This document shows, in pieces, positions 34,551 through 42,246 of a stretch of DNA of 64,000 nt (position 1 is its first letter; each line of letters begins with the position of its first letter). Made by a program: the position numbers and the translations under genes. The notes under the pieces are model-generated. The model was given only the letters and a program-made list of their open reading frames with translations. It ran no database searches and was not told the DNA's origin. This stretch comes from Kribbella sp. VKM Ac-2569 (lineage in GTDB: Bacteria > Actinomycetota > Actinomycetes > Propionibacteriales > Kribbellaceae): NCBI RefSeq assembly GCF_004216905.1, contig NZ_SGXJ01000001.1:2232001-2296000 (forward strand). Direction: 5' to 3'.

Positions 34551-35873
34551 TCAGTTGGTGATGAGTGTCTGCAGCTTCGTCTGCAGGTCGGCCAGCGCCT
34601 TGTCCGGCGCCACAGTTCCGTTCAGCGCGTCGTACGCCGCCGACTGGATCGCGGACGTCACGTCGCCGTACTTGACCACCCGCGGCCGGGGCTGCGCGTT
34701 CCCGATCGAGGCCTTCAGCGGCGCCAGGTACGGGAACTGCTTGTTCAGGGTCGCGTCGTCGTACAGCGACGCCCAGCTCGGCGCCTGCGACGTCTTCTCG
34801 ATGTTCGCCTTCTGGCGCTCTTCGCTCGCCATGAAGTTGATGAAGTCGAGCGCGGTCGCCTTGTTCTTGGCGAACGAGCTGATCGCGTAGTCGTGACCAC
34901 CGAGCGACGAGACACCCGGGCCGGTCTTGCCCGGCAGCGCCGCGACCGCGAACTTGCCGGCCACCTTCGAGGACCCGTCGGTTGCCTGCGCCTTCGCGTA
35001 CACGTACGGCCAGTTGCGGTGGAACAGCAGCTTGCCTTCCTGGAAGGCGCGGCGGCCCTCCTCTTCCTTGTAAGTGTGCGCGGCCTTCGGAATGGCGCCG
35101 ACCTTGAAGCCGTTCACCAGTTCCTCGAGACCAGCCTTGGCCTCCGGCGTGTTGACGTTCGGCTTGCCGTCCTTGTCGACGATCACGCCGCCGGCCGAGT
35201 TGACCGCCTCGGCGAAGTTGACGGTCAGGCCCTCGTACTTCTCGTACTGGCCCGCGTAGCAGCTCATACCCTTGGCCTCAGGCAGCGCGGCCACCTTCTG
35301 GCAGTCGGCGAGCATCTCGTCCCAGGTCTTCGGCGGCTCCGCGATACCGGCCTTGGTCAGCAGGTCCTTGCGGTAGTAGAGCAGGCCACCGTCGGAGGTC
35401 ACCGGCACGCCGTACAGCTTGTCGCGATACTTCGCCGTCTCCACCGTCGCCGGGATCAGCTTGCCCAGGTCGGGGACCTTGTCCTCGGGGATCGGGGTGA
35501 CCCACTGGTTCGCCGCGAACTCCGACGTCCAGACAACGTCCATCGACAGCACGCTGAACGCGTCGGACTGGGCCTGCGCGTTCTGGATCATCTGCTGCCG
35601 CTGCGCGTTCGCGTCCTCGGGGAGCTCCTTGAGCTCCACCTTCTCGTTCGGGTGCGACGCATTCCAGGCATTGAGCTGGTTCTGCAGGTTTCCGGACGTG
35701 TCCTTGCCGCTGGCAAGGGTGATCGGCCCCCGGCCTTCGAGCGCTGCGGCCGAGCTGCCCCCGCCGCCGCTGCTTCCGTCGTCGCCACTACCACACGCGG
35801 TGGCGAGCAGCGCGAAGCTGCTTGCGACGGCAACGAATGCCGTCCTGCGTGCGTGTGATCGTTCAAACCTCAT
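34551..35873 (-). CDS. Extracellular sugar-binding lipoprotein
   Basis: A 440-residue family 1 solute-binding protein. The signal peptide ends in the lipobox LLATAC with Cys27, followed by a Gly/Ser linker. Family landmarks include YGVPVTSDGGLLYYRKDLLTKAG, WDEMLADCQKVA, GKLLFHRNWPYVYA and SFAKNKATALDFINFMASEERQ. It captures a sugar or oligosaccharide outside the membrane for the two permeases that follow on the same strand. ATG 35873 is preceded by a GGCAGG ribosome binding site. Confidence 0.93.
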   Translation of the reverse strand: MRFERSHARRTAFVAVASSFALLATACGSGDDGSSGGGGSSAAALEGRGPITLASGKDTSGNLQNQLNAWNASHPNEKVELKELPEDANAQRQQMIQNAQAQSDAFSVLSMDVVWTSEFAANQWVTPIPEDKVPDLGKLIPATVETAKYRDKLYGVPVTSDGGLLYYRKDLLTKAGIAEPPKTWDEMLADCQKVAALPEAKGMSCYAGQYEKYEGLTVNFAEAVNSAGGVIVDKDGKPNVNTPEAKAGLEELVNGFKVGAIPKAAHTYKEEEGRRAFQEGKLLFHRNWPYVYAKAQATDGSSKVAGKFAVAALPGKTGPGVSSLGGHDYAISSFAKNKATALDFINFMASEERQKANIEKTSQAPSWASLYDDATLNKQFPYLAPLKASIGNAQPRPRVVKYGDVTSAIQSAAYDALNGTVAPDKALADLQTKLQTLITN

Positions 35874-36220
35874 CGTTTACCTGCCCTCTCCCGATGACAT
35901 CGCTTGGTCCTGCGGTGGCCGATCGCAATCCCCCACCACACTGCGATCCGCCATGTCCGGACAGTAACCGAGATCGGGGGCGATGTGTTCTGAGCCACAC
36001 GTGTTCCGTCTCGGCGGTCTCTGAACCGGACAGCCGCATGGCTGTATGCGACCGCGTTTGGGAAGCCCGCACAACCGGGCATTTCCTAACGATTCGGTAT
36101 TACCGATTAGTAACCTTGCTGAACCGGGCAGGACCGTTCAGAACGACTCCGGGCAGTCGTCATCACGCTCCGGAGCGGATTCGCGACTCCGGCAGCTCAC
36201 TGGGGGCGTCCGGGCGGACC
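35874..36220. other. Gene-free region (347 bases)
   Basis: No credible gene. It separates the sugar-binding lipoprotein from the B12-binding gene, both on the minus strand, and must contain the promoter of the ABC operon and the 3' end of the B12-binding transcript's neighbour. CCGGGCA occurs three times (around 36075, 36125 and 36150) and an AT-rich patch holds a palindrome at 36095. No terminator was recognised. Confidence 0.5.
36095..36105. promoter_or_regulatory. CGGTATTACCG palindrome upstream of sugar ABC operon
   Basis: A perfect 5-1-5 palindrome in the only AT-rich patch of this intergenic region, about 220 bases upstream of the binding-protein start. It is a candidate operator for a sugar-responsive repressor; no regulator gene is next to it. 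Confidence 0.3.
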
Positions 36221-36640
36221 TCAGGCCGGGGACGCCGACGCGTCGCCGACGTGGCCCCGGACCCACTCGACGATCTCGGTGGTCGTCGCGCCCGGGGTGA
36301 AGATCTTGTGTACGCCGAGCTCGGCCAGCGGCTGCAGGTCGGCGTCCGGGATGATGCCGCCGCCGAACACCACGATGTCCTCGGCTTCCCGTTCGGTCAG
36401 CAGCTCGCGGACCCGCTTGAACAGCGTCATGTGCGCGCCGGACAGCACCGACAACCCGATCGCGTCGGCATCCTCGGCGATCGCGGTCTCGACGATCTGC
36501 TCCGGGGTCTGGTGCAGCCCGGTGTAGATGACCTCCATGCCGGCGTCCCGCAGGGCACGGGCGACGACCTTGGCGCCACGGTCGTGACCGTCCAGACCGG
36601 GCTTGGCGACGACAACGCGCAACGGGCTCGTAGCAGACAT
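36221..36640 (-). CDS. Stand-alone cobalamin (B12)-binding domain protein
   Basis: A 139-residue B12-binding Rossmann domain like the C-terminal domain of methylmalonyl-CoA or isobutyryl-CoA mutase. The base-off motif DxHxxG is in [13 protein letters not shown], with SVLSGAH and [12 protein letters not shown] completing the signature. It probably serves as the small subunit of a separately encoded acyl-CoA mutase, as IcmB does in Streptomyces; that assignment is inference. ATG 36640 gives the usual [15 protein letters not shown] beginning. Confidence 0.88.
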   Translation of the reverse strand: MSATSPLRVVVAKPGLDGHDRGAKVVARALRDAGMEVIYTGLHQTPEQIVETAIAEDADAIGLSVLSGAHMTLFKRVRELLTEREAEDIVVFGGGIIPDADLQPLAELGVHKIFTPGATTTEIVEWVRGHVGDASASPA

Positions 36641-36772
36641 GTGGGCAGGCTAACCGCTGCGTTCCTCACGGATAAGACACGGCGCCGTGTGTTCCCCCAC
36701 ACGCCGAACGGGAACCGGTTACCGTTGAAAGTGATCGGACCACCGGGGGGTCTGGTTTGTGAGGAGGCGCGC

Positions 36773-37624
36773 ATGGGCTCCTGGCAGGACGATGTCCGCG
36801 GCGCACTGGACGGACTGGCGTACGGCGCCCGCTCGGCACTCTCGCCCAGCGTGCTGCACGGCGCGGCGGTCGAGCTCGGCTGGCTGACCACACACCTGGC
36901 GATGTACCCGCTCGGTCTCGTCAGCAATTCTCCCGCGCTCCCCGCGCGACTGAACCTGACCGGCCTCGGTCCGGCCCAGCGCGGCCTGCTGGTCAGCGAC
37001 ATCCGGGCCGCCGGTACGCCGATCCTGCTCGCACACGGGATCATCGACAACCACACGGTCTTCGCGATGATGCGCCGGCACCTGGTGCGCCGCGGATTCA
37101 GCAGCATCCACACGTTCTCGTACTCACCGCTGACGCTGGACGTACGGCGTACCGCGGAACGGATGGGCCGTGAGATCGAAGCGATCTGCGAGGCGTCCGG
37201 ATCCGACCAGATCCATGTGATCGGGCACAGCCTCGGCGGGCTGATCGCGCGGTACTACATCCAGCGACTCGGTGGCGACGCCCTCGTGCACACCTGCGTC
37301 ACGCTGGGGACGCCGCACCAGGGCACGGCCGCGGCCAAGCTGCTGCCGTGGCCGCTGGTGAAGCAGGTCCGGCCGGACAGCGACCTGATGGCGGAGCTGG
37401 ACGAGCCGGCGCCGGACTGCCGGACCCGGTTCGTCGCGTTCTACAGCGACGTCGACCAGTTGATCGTGCCGCAGCGCAGGGCCCGGATCCGGCACCCCGA
37501 TCTGGTGGCGAGTAACGTCCGGGTGCACGGCGTGGGCCACCTGTCCCTGCCGTTCCACGGCGAGGTCGTGCACCGCATCACCGGCGTACTGGCCCACCTG
37601 GACGAAGAACCCAAAACTGCCTGA
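36773..37624 (+). CDS. Alpha/beta-hydrolase, lipase/esterase type
   Basis: A 283-residue hydrolase. The nucleophile elbow is VIGHSLGGLIARYYIQR, the oxyanion-side motif is ILLAHGIIDNHTVFAMM, and TLGTPHQGTAAAK is typical of triacylglycerol-lipase-like or PGAP1-like esterases. The acid and final histidine are probably in FYSDVDQLIVP and VHGVGHLSLP. There is no clear signal peptide, so it is probably cytoplasmic or exported without cleavage. ATG 36773 is set by GAGGAGG just upstream. It is divergent from the B12-binding gene. Confidence 0.87.
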   Translation: MGSWQDDVRGALDGLAYGARSALSPSVLHGAAVELGWLTTHLAMYPLGLVSNSPALPARLNLTGLGPAQRGLLVSDIRAAGTPILLAHGIIDNHTVFAMMRRHLVRRGFSSIHTFSYSPLTLDVRRTAERMGREIEAICEASGSDQIHVIGHSLGGLIARYYIQRLGGDALVHTCVTLGTPHQGTAAAKLLPWPLVKQVRPDSDLMAELDEPAPDCRTRFVAFYSDVDQLIVPQRRARIRHPDLVASNVRVHGVGHLSLPFHGEVVHRITGVLAHLDEEPKTA

Positions 37625-37717
37625 CCAGGAAGCCTTCTCAGCGATTCCGGCCGATGCACGTGCAGCAGCTCATGCAAAGGTTTCGTGAAGGACGTGCGGA
37701 AAAGTGGGTGGCGGGGT

Positions 37718-37746
37718 TTGTCACCCCGTGACCCTTCCGTTATGGT
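37718..37746 (+). promoter_or_regulatory. Sigma-A type promoter of the M23 peptidase gene
   Basis: TTGTCA (37718-37723), exactly 17 bases, then TATGGT (37741-37746). Transcription would begin near 37753, giving a leader of about 90 bases. Confidence 0.55.
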
Positions 37747-37753
37747 CTGTGAG

Positions 37754-37786
37754 TCCTCCCGGGGAATAAACCCCTCGAGAGGAGGA
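37754..37786 (+). promoter_or_regulatory. Structured 5' leader hairpin
   Basis: TCCTCC (37754-37759) pairs with GGAGGA (37781-37786), and GGGG with CCCC inside it. The stem starts at the predicted transcript 5' end and hides a GGAGG sequence far upstream of the start codon. It does not show the c-di-AMP riboswitch core that precedes many actinobacterial peptidoglycan hydrolase genes. It could stabilise the transcript. Confidence 0.4.
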
Positions 37787-37842
37787 GAGAGCTTCCCCCT
37801 CGCTTTCCCCTAGCCCCTCCCCTGTGACCGAAAGGCCACGTT

Positions 37843-38736
37843 GTGTCCCAGCACCGTGCCGCGGGAGACCGCGTCACGCCCGGCAACGCTGCGCGCAAAC
37901 CCGGCGCAGGACGTCATAGTGCCAAGCATCGCGTCGCCAGGCGTAATACCCCCACCAGCTCCCAGATCGTCGGTTTGACCGCTGCGCTCGCCGCAGCAGC
38001 CGGTGCTGTCGGCTTCAGCCACAGCTCGCTGGCGTCACCGACCCAGGCCAACTCCGCGGTGAACCTCGCCGCGCTCAGCCTGGACAGTGGGCAGCAGTTG
38101 TCCGGTATCACCACGGCACGCATCCAGGCGCGCCAGCTCGCCACCCGTGACTCCTCCCGGGTCCAGCTGGCCGACACGACGACCACCAAGAAGCAGTCCG
38201 CCGCCGCCAAGCTGGCCCAGGCCCGAGCCGCGAAGCTGACCGCCACCCAGGCCCTGACCGCGAAGCGCGCGAGCGCCCTGGCCACCGCGAAGGCGAAGGC
38301 CGAAGCCGCCGAGCAGAAGGCCCGTGAGTCCGCCACCCGCTGCGAGCTGATGGTCTCCGGCTACCACATCACCGCGACGTTCGGGCAGGGCGGCAGCCGC
38401 TGGGCCCGCAACCACACCGGCACCGACTTCGCCGCCCCGATGGGCACCCGGATCGGAGCCGTGATGAAGGGCGTCGTGATCTTCGCCGACTGGGCCGGCC
38501 CGTACGGCCGTCAGGTCCAGGTCCGGCACGAGGACGGCACCGTCACCTGGTACAACCACATGTCGAAGTTCAGCGTCGAGGTCGGCGAGACCGTGTACGC
38601 CGGTGACCAGGTCGGCGCGATCGGCATGACGGGTAACACCACCGGCCCGCACCTGCACTTCGAGGTCCACCCGGACGGCGGCGAGGCGATCAACCCGATG
38701 CCGTGGCTGCGCGACCACTGCGGCCTCAACCCGTAA
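37843..38736 (+). CDS. Secreted M23 family metallopeptidase
   Basis: A 297-residue cell-wall endopeptidase. A long basic N-terminus precedes a hydrophobic segment (about 42-60), then an Ala/Lys-rich coiled coil (about 112-165) and an M23/LytM domain (about 168-297). The zinc ligands are His191 and Asp195 in NHTGTDFAAP and His272 in GPHLHFEVH, with His239 in WYNHMS completing the site, so it should be active on peptidoglycan cross-bridges. GTG 37843 is the only start that gives the export segment; a strong ribosome binding site is absent. Confidence 0.92.
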   Translation: MSQHRAAGDRVTPGNAARKPGAGRHSAKHRVARRNTPTSSQIVGLTAALAAAAGAVGFSHSSLASPTQANSAVNLAALSLDSGQQLSGITTARIQARQLATRDSSRVQLADTTTTKKQSAAAKLAQARAAKLTATQALTAKRASALATAKAKAEAAEQKARESATRCELMVSGYHITATFGQGGSRWARNHTGTDFAAPMGTRIGAVMKGVVIFADWAGPYGRQVQVRHEDGTVTWYNHMSKFSVEVGETVYAGDQVGAIGMTGNTTGPHLHFEVHPDGGEAINPMPWLRDHCGLNP

Positions 38737-38778
38737 TTCCCGCGCACCGCAACACCGCCTCTGGCTAAGCTGCCGCGC

Positions 38779-39297
38779 ATGCGTCCGGCTGCTGGTGAGG
38801 TTCTGCACTTCTCCGAGGATCCGACCATCGAGATCTTCCGGCCGCACGTCGCAAAGACGGCGCAGCAGGCCACGGCGTACGTCTGGGCCGTCGGCCACGA
38901 CCGCGCGCCGGACTACTGGTTCCCCCGCCAATGCCCGCGAGCGATGGCCTGGGTCGGACCGAACACCACTCCTGAGGACCGCGACCGGATCATCGGCGTC
39001 GGCTCCGGCTCCCGCGTCCACGCCGTCGAGTACGGCTGGCTGGAGGCGATGCGCTCCGTCGAGCTGTACGCGTACCGCCTCCCCGCCGACGCCTTCGTCG
39101 AGCACGACGCCGCCGTCGTCGCGACCACCGAAGTACGGCCTCTCGGTACGCCGGAACGGGTCGGTGACCTGTTCGCGCTGCACGAGGAGGCCGGGATCCA
39201 GTTGCGTGTCCTGCGGCGGTTGCACGACTTCTGGGCCGCGGCCACCGCCAGCACCCTCGAGTGGAGCGGCATCCGGCTCCGGAACGCCCAGCCATGA
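38779..39297 (+). CDS. DUF6886-like conserved protein
   Basis: A 172-residue soluble protein that opens LHFSEDPTIEIFRPHVAKTA and contains VWAVGHDRAPDYWFPRQCPR and YAYRLPADAFVEHDAAVVATTEV. I believe this is the DUF6886 family, from memory of its opening motif; no function is established. ATG 38779 lacks a clear ribosome binding site. The stop overlaps the start of the LanC-like gene (ATGA), so the two products are made together and may act on the same target. Confidence 0.7.
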   Translation: MRPAAGEVLHFSEDPTIEIFRPHVAKTAQQATAYVWAVGHDRAPDYWFPRQCPRAMAWVGPNTTPEDRDRIIGVGSGSRVHAVEYGWLEAMRSVELYAYRLPADAFVEHDAAVVATTEVRPLGTPERVGDLFALHEEAGIQLRVLRRLHDFWAAATASTLEWSGIRLRNAQP

Positions 39298-40577
39298 CGT
39301 ACGGCGAGATCGGCGAGACGGCCTGGGGTTGGGTCATGGACCAGGTCCGGTGGGACGACGACGGCCCGTGGATCCCCGAGTTCGCCGGCGACGAGCAGCC
39401 GACCGCGGAGGACCGCGACGGCATCCACAACGGCATCGGCGGGCTCGCCCACACGCTCGCCGAGATCCGTCTGACCCGGCAGTGGACCGCTACCGAACAG
39501 GACCTTGCCGTTGCGATCGCGGACCGCATCCGTACGACGATCCCGACGACCACGAGCACCACCTTCTTCGGGGGACTGGTCAGCTCGATCGGAGTGCTCA
39601 CCGCGCTCGACCAGGCGGGCACGAGCGCCGCGCTGGAACGCCTTCAGGCGTTGGCGACCGAGGACGGCTGGCCGGAGAGCTTTCTCGACCAACCGAGGTA
39701 CACCCCTGGTGCGGTCGCCAACGACGTCACCCTCGGAACGGGCGCGATCCTGCTCGGTGCCTTATGGGCGAACCGCTGCGGTGACGACGCCTCGGCGCTG
39801 GCCAACCGGGCCGCGGACCTGCTGCTCGGTGAACAGGAGAAGCCGCCCACCGGGGTCAACTGGCAGTTCGTGTCCCGCCGGTTCCGCACCGACGAGCCGA
39901 CCGAGATGCCGAACTTCTCGCATGGTCTCGCGGGGATCGCGGCGGTGCTCGCCGTGGCCGGCGTGGAACTCGGGCGGCCTGAGCTCGTCGATGTGGCGCG
40001 GCGCGGGGCCGAGCACCTGGTGACGCTCGGGATCAACGACGACAAAGGCTTTCGGGTGCCGCGGGTGATTCCGTGGGCGGAGCGGCACGGCGACGAGTAC
40101 ACGTTCAACTGGTGCCACGGCGGTGCCGGGACCGCGTCGACGTTCAGTGCGCTCGAGTACGCCGACGTACCGCAGATCGCCGGTGCGACGCCGCAGACGT
40201 GGCGTCACCGGTGTTTGGACAGCGTCCGGTACTCCGGCATCCCCGAGCGGCTCCATCCGGGTTTCTGGGACAACGACGGCCGCTGCTGCGGTACGGCGGG
40301 TGTCGGTGACGCGTTCCTGGACGCGTGGCATCGCGACGGCGACGAGCAGGACCTGGAGTTCGCCGTACGGATGGGTGACACGTTGCTCGACTATGCCTAC
40401 CCGGAGGGGTACTGGCGGTTCGTCGAGCACCACAACGAGGATCCGCTGCTGCGGCCGGGCGTCGGCTGGATGCAGGGCGCGGCCGGAATCGCGGCGTACC
40501 TGTTCAGGCTGCAGCGGGTGCTCGGCGGCGATCAGCGCGTCGTCGAGCGGATGGAGAACTGGTTCAGCCTGGGTTAA
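39294..40577 (+). CDS. LanC-like (lanthionine synthetase C family) protein
   Basis: A 427-residue alpha-toroid protein with repeated helix hairpins (GIHNGIGGLAHTLAEI, NFSHGLAGIAAVLAVAG). The zinc motifs are WCHGGAG (Cys274) and RCCGTAG (Cys331, Cys332). In LanC cyclases the second motif is usually Cys-His, so here the third ligand would be cysteine. LanC proteins add cysteine thiols to dehydroamino acids. There is no LanB/LanM or precursor peptide gene nearby, so it may instead act on glutathione-like thiols or damaged proteins, as LanCL proteins do. It is coupled to the upstream DUF6886-like gene. Confidence 0.85.
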   Translation: MTYGEIGETAWGWVMDQVRWDDDGPWIPEFAGDEQPTAEDRDGIHNGIGGLAHTLAEIRLTRQWTATEQDLAVAIADRIRTTIPTTTSTTFFGGLVSSIGVLTALDQAGTSAALERLQALATEDGWPESFLDQPRYTPGAVANDVTLGTGAILLGALWANRCGDDASALANRAADLLLGEQEKPPTGVNWQFVSRRFRTDEPTEMPNFSHGLAGIAAVLAVAGVELGRPELVDVARRGAEHLVTLGINDDKGFRVPRVIPWAERHGDEYTFNWCHGGAGTASTFSALEYADVPQIAGATPQTWRHRCLDSVRYSGIPERLHPGFWDNDGRCCGTAGVGDAFLDAWHRDGDEQDLEFAVRMGDTLLDYAYPEGYWRFVEHHNEDPLLRPGVGWMQGAAGIAAYLFRLQRVLGGDQRVVERMENWFSLG

Positions 40578-41134
40578 CGCTGCCAGACCTCGGCGGTTGT
40601 AAGGAACGCTGACGAGCCCGGCTTGTCCGGTGAGCCGTCGACCTGAACGAAACCGGGCACCGAGGCGCCGCCGATCGAGACGGTCGCGGAGCGGACCGGG
40701 GCGATCACCAGGCTGAGGCTGTGGTTGCCGTCGGCAAGCTGGAAGTTGTCGGTCGCGAACAACCGCCGGTCCAGTACGCCGCTCATCTCGATCTGGATGT
40801 CCGCGGCCTTGGCGCTCAGCCCGTCGGCCAGGTTCATCGAGACCTGGACCAGGTCCCGTTCGACGGCCGGCTCGTGCCACGGCAGGCCCTGGACCTCAAG
40901 GAACGAGCGGACGAAGTACTGCTCCAGCCAGGAGGCGAGATCGACGTCCTCGGACACCACGCGGACGATCCCGTCGAACCACAGCACCACCGCCGTACCC
41001 GAGCCGCGGATCGACCAGTCGACCATCCAGATCGACGCGTACGCCGTCACCTTGCCGTTCTCGTCGAACAGCCGCAGGCCAGGATTCGCTCCCGCCAGGA
41101 TGATCCGGCGGTTACTGGCCGACGACTTGGACAT
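40574..41134 (-). CDS. Conserved hypothetical cytoplasmic protein
   Basis: A 186-residue protein starting MSKSSASNRRIILAGANPG at ATG 41134. It has no signal peptide, membrane helix or known catalytic motif. The alternation of strands (ASIWMVDWSIRGSGTAVVLWFDG; HSLSLVIAPVRSATVSIGG) suggests a beta-sandwich fold. The frame extends to 41200, but that part is not better supported. The stop overlaps the convergent LanC-like stop by four bases. Family not recognised. Confidence 0.65.
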   Translation of the reverse strand: MSKSSASNRRIILAGANPGLRLFDENGKVTAYASIWMVDWSIRGSGTAVVLWFDGIVRVVSEDVDLASWLEQYFVRSFLEVQGLPWHEPAVERDLVQVSMNLADGLSAKAADIQIEMSGVLDRRLFATDNFQLADGNHSLSLVIAPVRSATVSIGGASVPGFVQVDGSPDKPGSSAFLTTAEVWQR

Positions 41135-41232
41135 GGGCTGGAGCGCTTCCGGGAGGGGGCCGAAGACCCTTGATTGTCTCAATCTCCGGGTCAGATGCAA
41201 CGCAAACGTCCGAAAGCTTCACCTCGATCTGC

Positions 41233-42246
41233 TCACGGTCGCCATGGATGGGCCCGCTCGGCGGCGGCGACCGGGTCATCCGGCCAGACGATCGGGTGGG
41301 TGGCGACACCGGCGCGGCCCGGTAACGCCCGCGCCGACTCGACCGCGGCCAGCAGGGCCTCGGCGGTCACCGCCGGGGAGTAACGCTCCGTGATCCAGTC
41401 CCGCGCCGCACCACGGACGGGATCCTCCGCCGGTACGTCGACCAGCTCCAGCGCCCGGTCCGCGAGCAGATGCGGCCGCGCGTCGTCGATCCGCCAGGTT
41501 CCCGGCGCCTCGAACAGTTCCTCGCCGCCCCCGGCGGGGTACCCGACGACCAGGCAACCGGCGGCGAGCGCCTCCGCGACGGGCAAGCCGAATCCTTCGG
41601 AGATCCCCAGTGCGACGAACACGGAAGTCCGGCCGAGCGCCTCGACCACCTGGCTCTCGCTGAGCTCCGCGAGCACAGCCAGGTGGACTCCGTCGGCTCG
41701 CGGGTCGTTCCGCAGCAGCCGTTCCAGCACCGACGCCTCGAGCGGGCGACGCCGGGGCATCCAGGCGATCTGGCGGGTGCGCGCCAGTCCGGGCCGGAAC
41801 AGGTCGGCGTCGATCGGATTGGGCACCAGGCGGACCGGGAGTTCGGGGTGCAGCCGGCCGAGCACGTCACGGCTCTCCTGCGACACGGCCCAGACCTCCG
41901 GCGCCGGGTCCCAGCCCGGATACCCAGCGGTGTCGCGCCAGGACCAGAAGGTCAGGAAGTGGTTCTGGTTGAAGATCACCTTCCGCACACCAGGCGCGGG
42001 ATCCACCCCCGGCAGCAGGTACAGCTCCGGTACGACGAGCAGGTCGCCGGCGCCCAGCTCGAGCTGGTCGTCCCCGAGGATCGGCGCGCTCGTCTCGAAC
42101 CACGGCAGCCGATAGCCCGGCGTACGGAACCACAATGCGGCGTCGATCCCCGCGGCGCGCAGAAGCTCGACGTGGCGTGCCTGAACCCGGATCCCACCGC
42201 CAGGAGAGTCGGGCTCCTTGACGGCGTAGATGACCCGCGGGCTCAG
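41233..42246 (-). CDS. GT4-type glycosyltransferase with CTG start coupled to pcrA
   Basis: A 337-residue GT-B glycosyltransferase. The C-terminal donor-binding lobe has RLVPNPIDADLFRPG, ALGRTSVFVALGISEGFGLP and EALAAGCLVVGYPAGGGEELF. The usual ATG, GTG and TTG rules give a start only at TTG 42135, but the coding pattern continues upstream as VIYAVKEPDSPGGGIRV and HVELLRAAGIDAALW, which is the first Rossmann strand of the acceptor lobe. The only start available there is CTG 42246, overlapping the pcrA stop as CTGA. Substrate unknown; it may act on a cell-surface polymer. Confidence 0.8.
   Translation of the reverse strand: MSPRVIYAVKEPDSPGGGIRVQARHVELLRAAGIDAALWFRTPGYRLPWFETSAPILGDDQLELGAGDLLVVPELYLLPGVDPAPGVRKVIFNQNHFLTFWSWRDTAGYPGWDPAPEVWAVSQESRDVLGRLHPELPVRLVPNPIDADLFRPGLARTRQIAWMPRRRPLEASVLERLLRNDPRADGVHLAVLAELSESQVVEALGRTSVFVALGISEGFGLPVAEALAAGCLVVGYPAGGGEELFEAPGTWRIDDARPHLLADRALELVDVPAEDPVRGAARDWITERYSPAVTAEALLAAVESARALPGRAGVATHPIVWPDDPVAAAERAHPWRP

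Noticed and set aside
37754..37842. A c-di-AMP (ydaO) riboswitch
   Set aside because: The conserved core sequences of that class are not visible in the leader; only a simple GC-rich hairpin is.
38779..40577. A lanthipeptide biosynthesis cluster
   Set aside because: Only the LanC-like gene is present. No dehydratase, transporter or precursor peptide was seen within the window.
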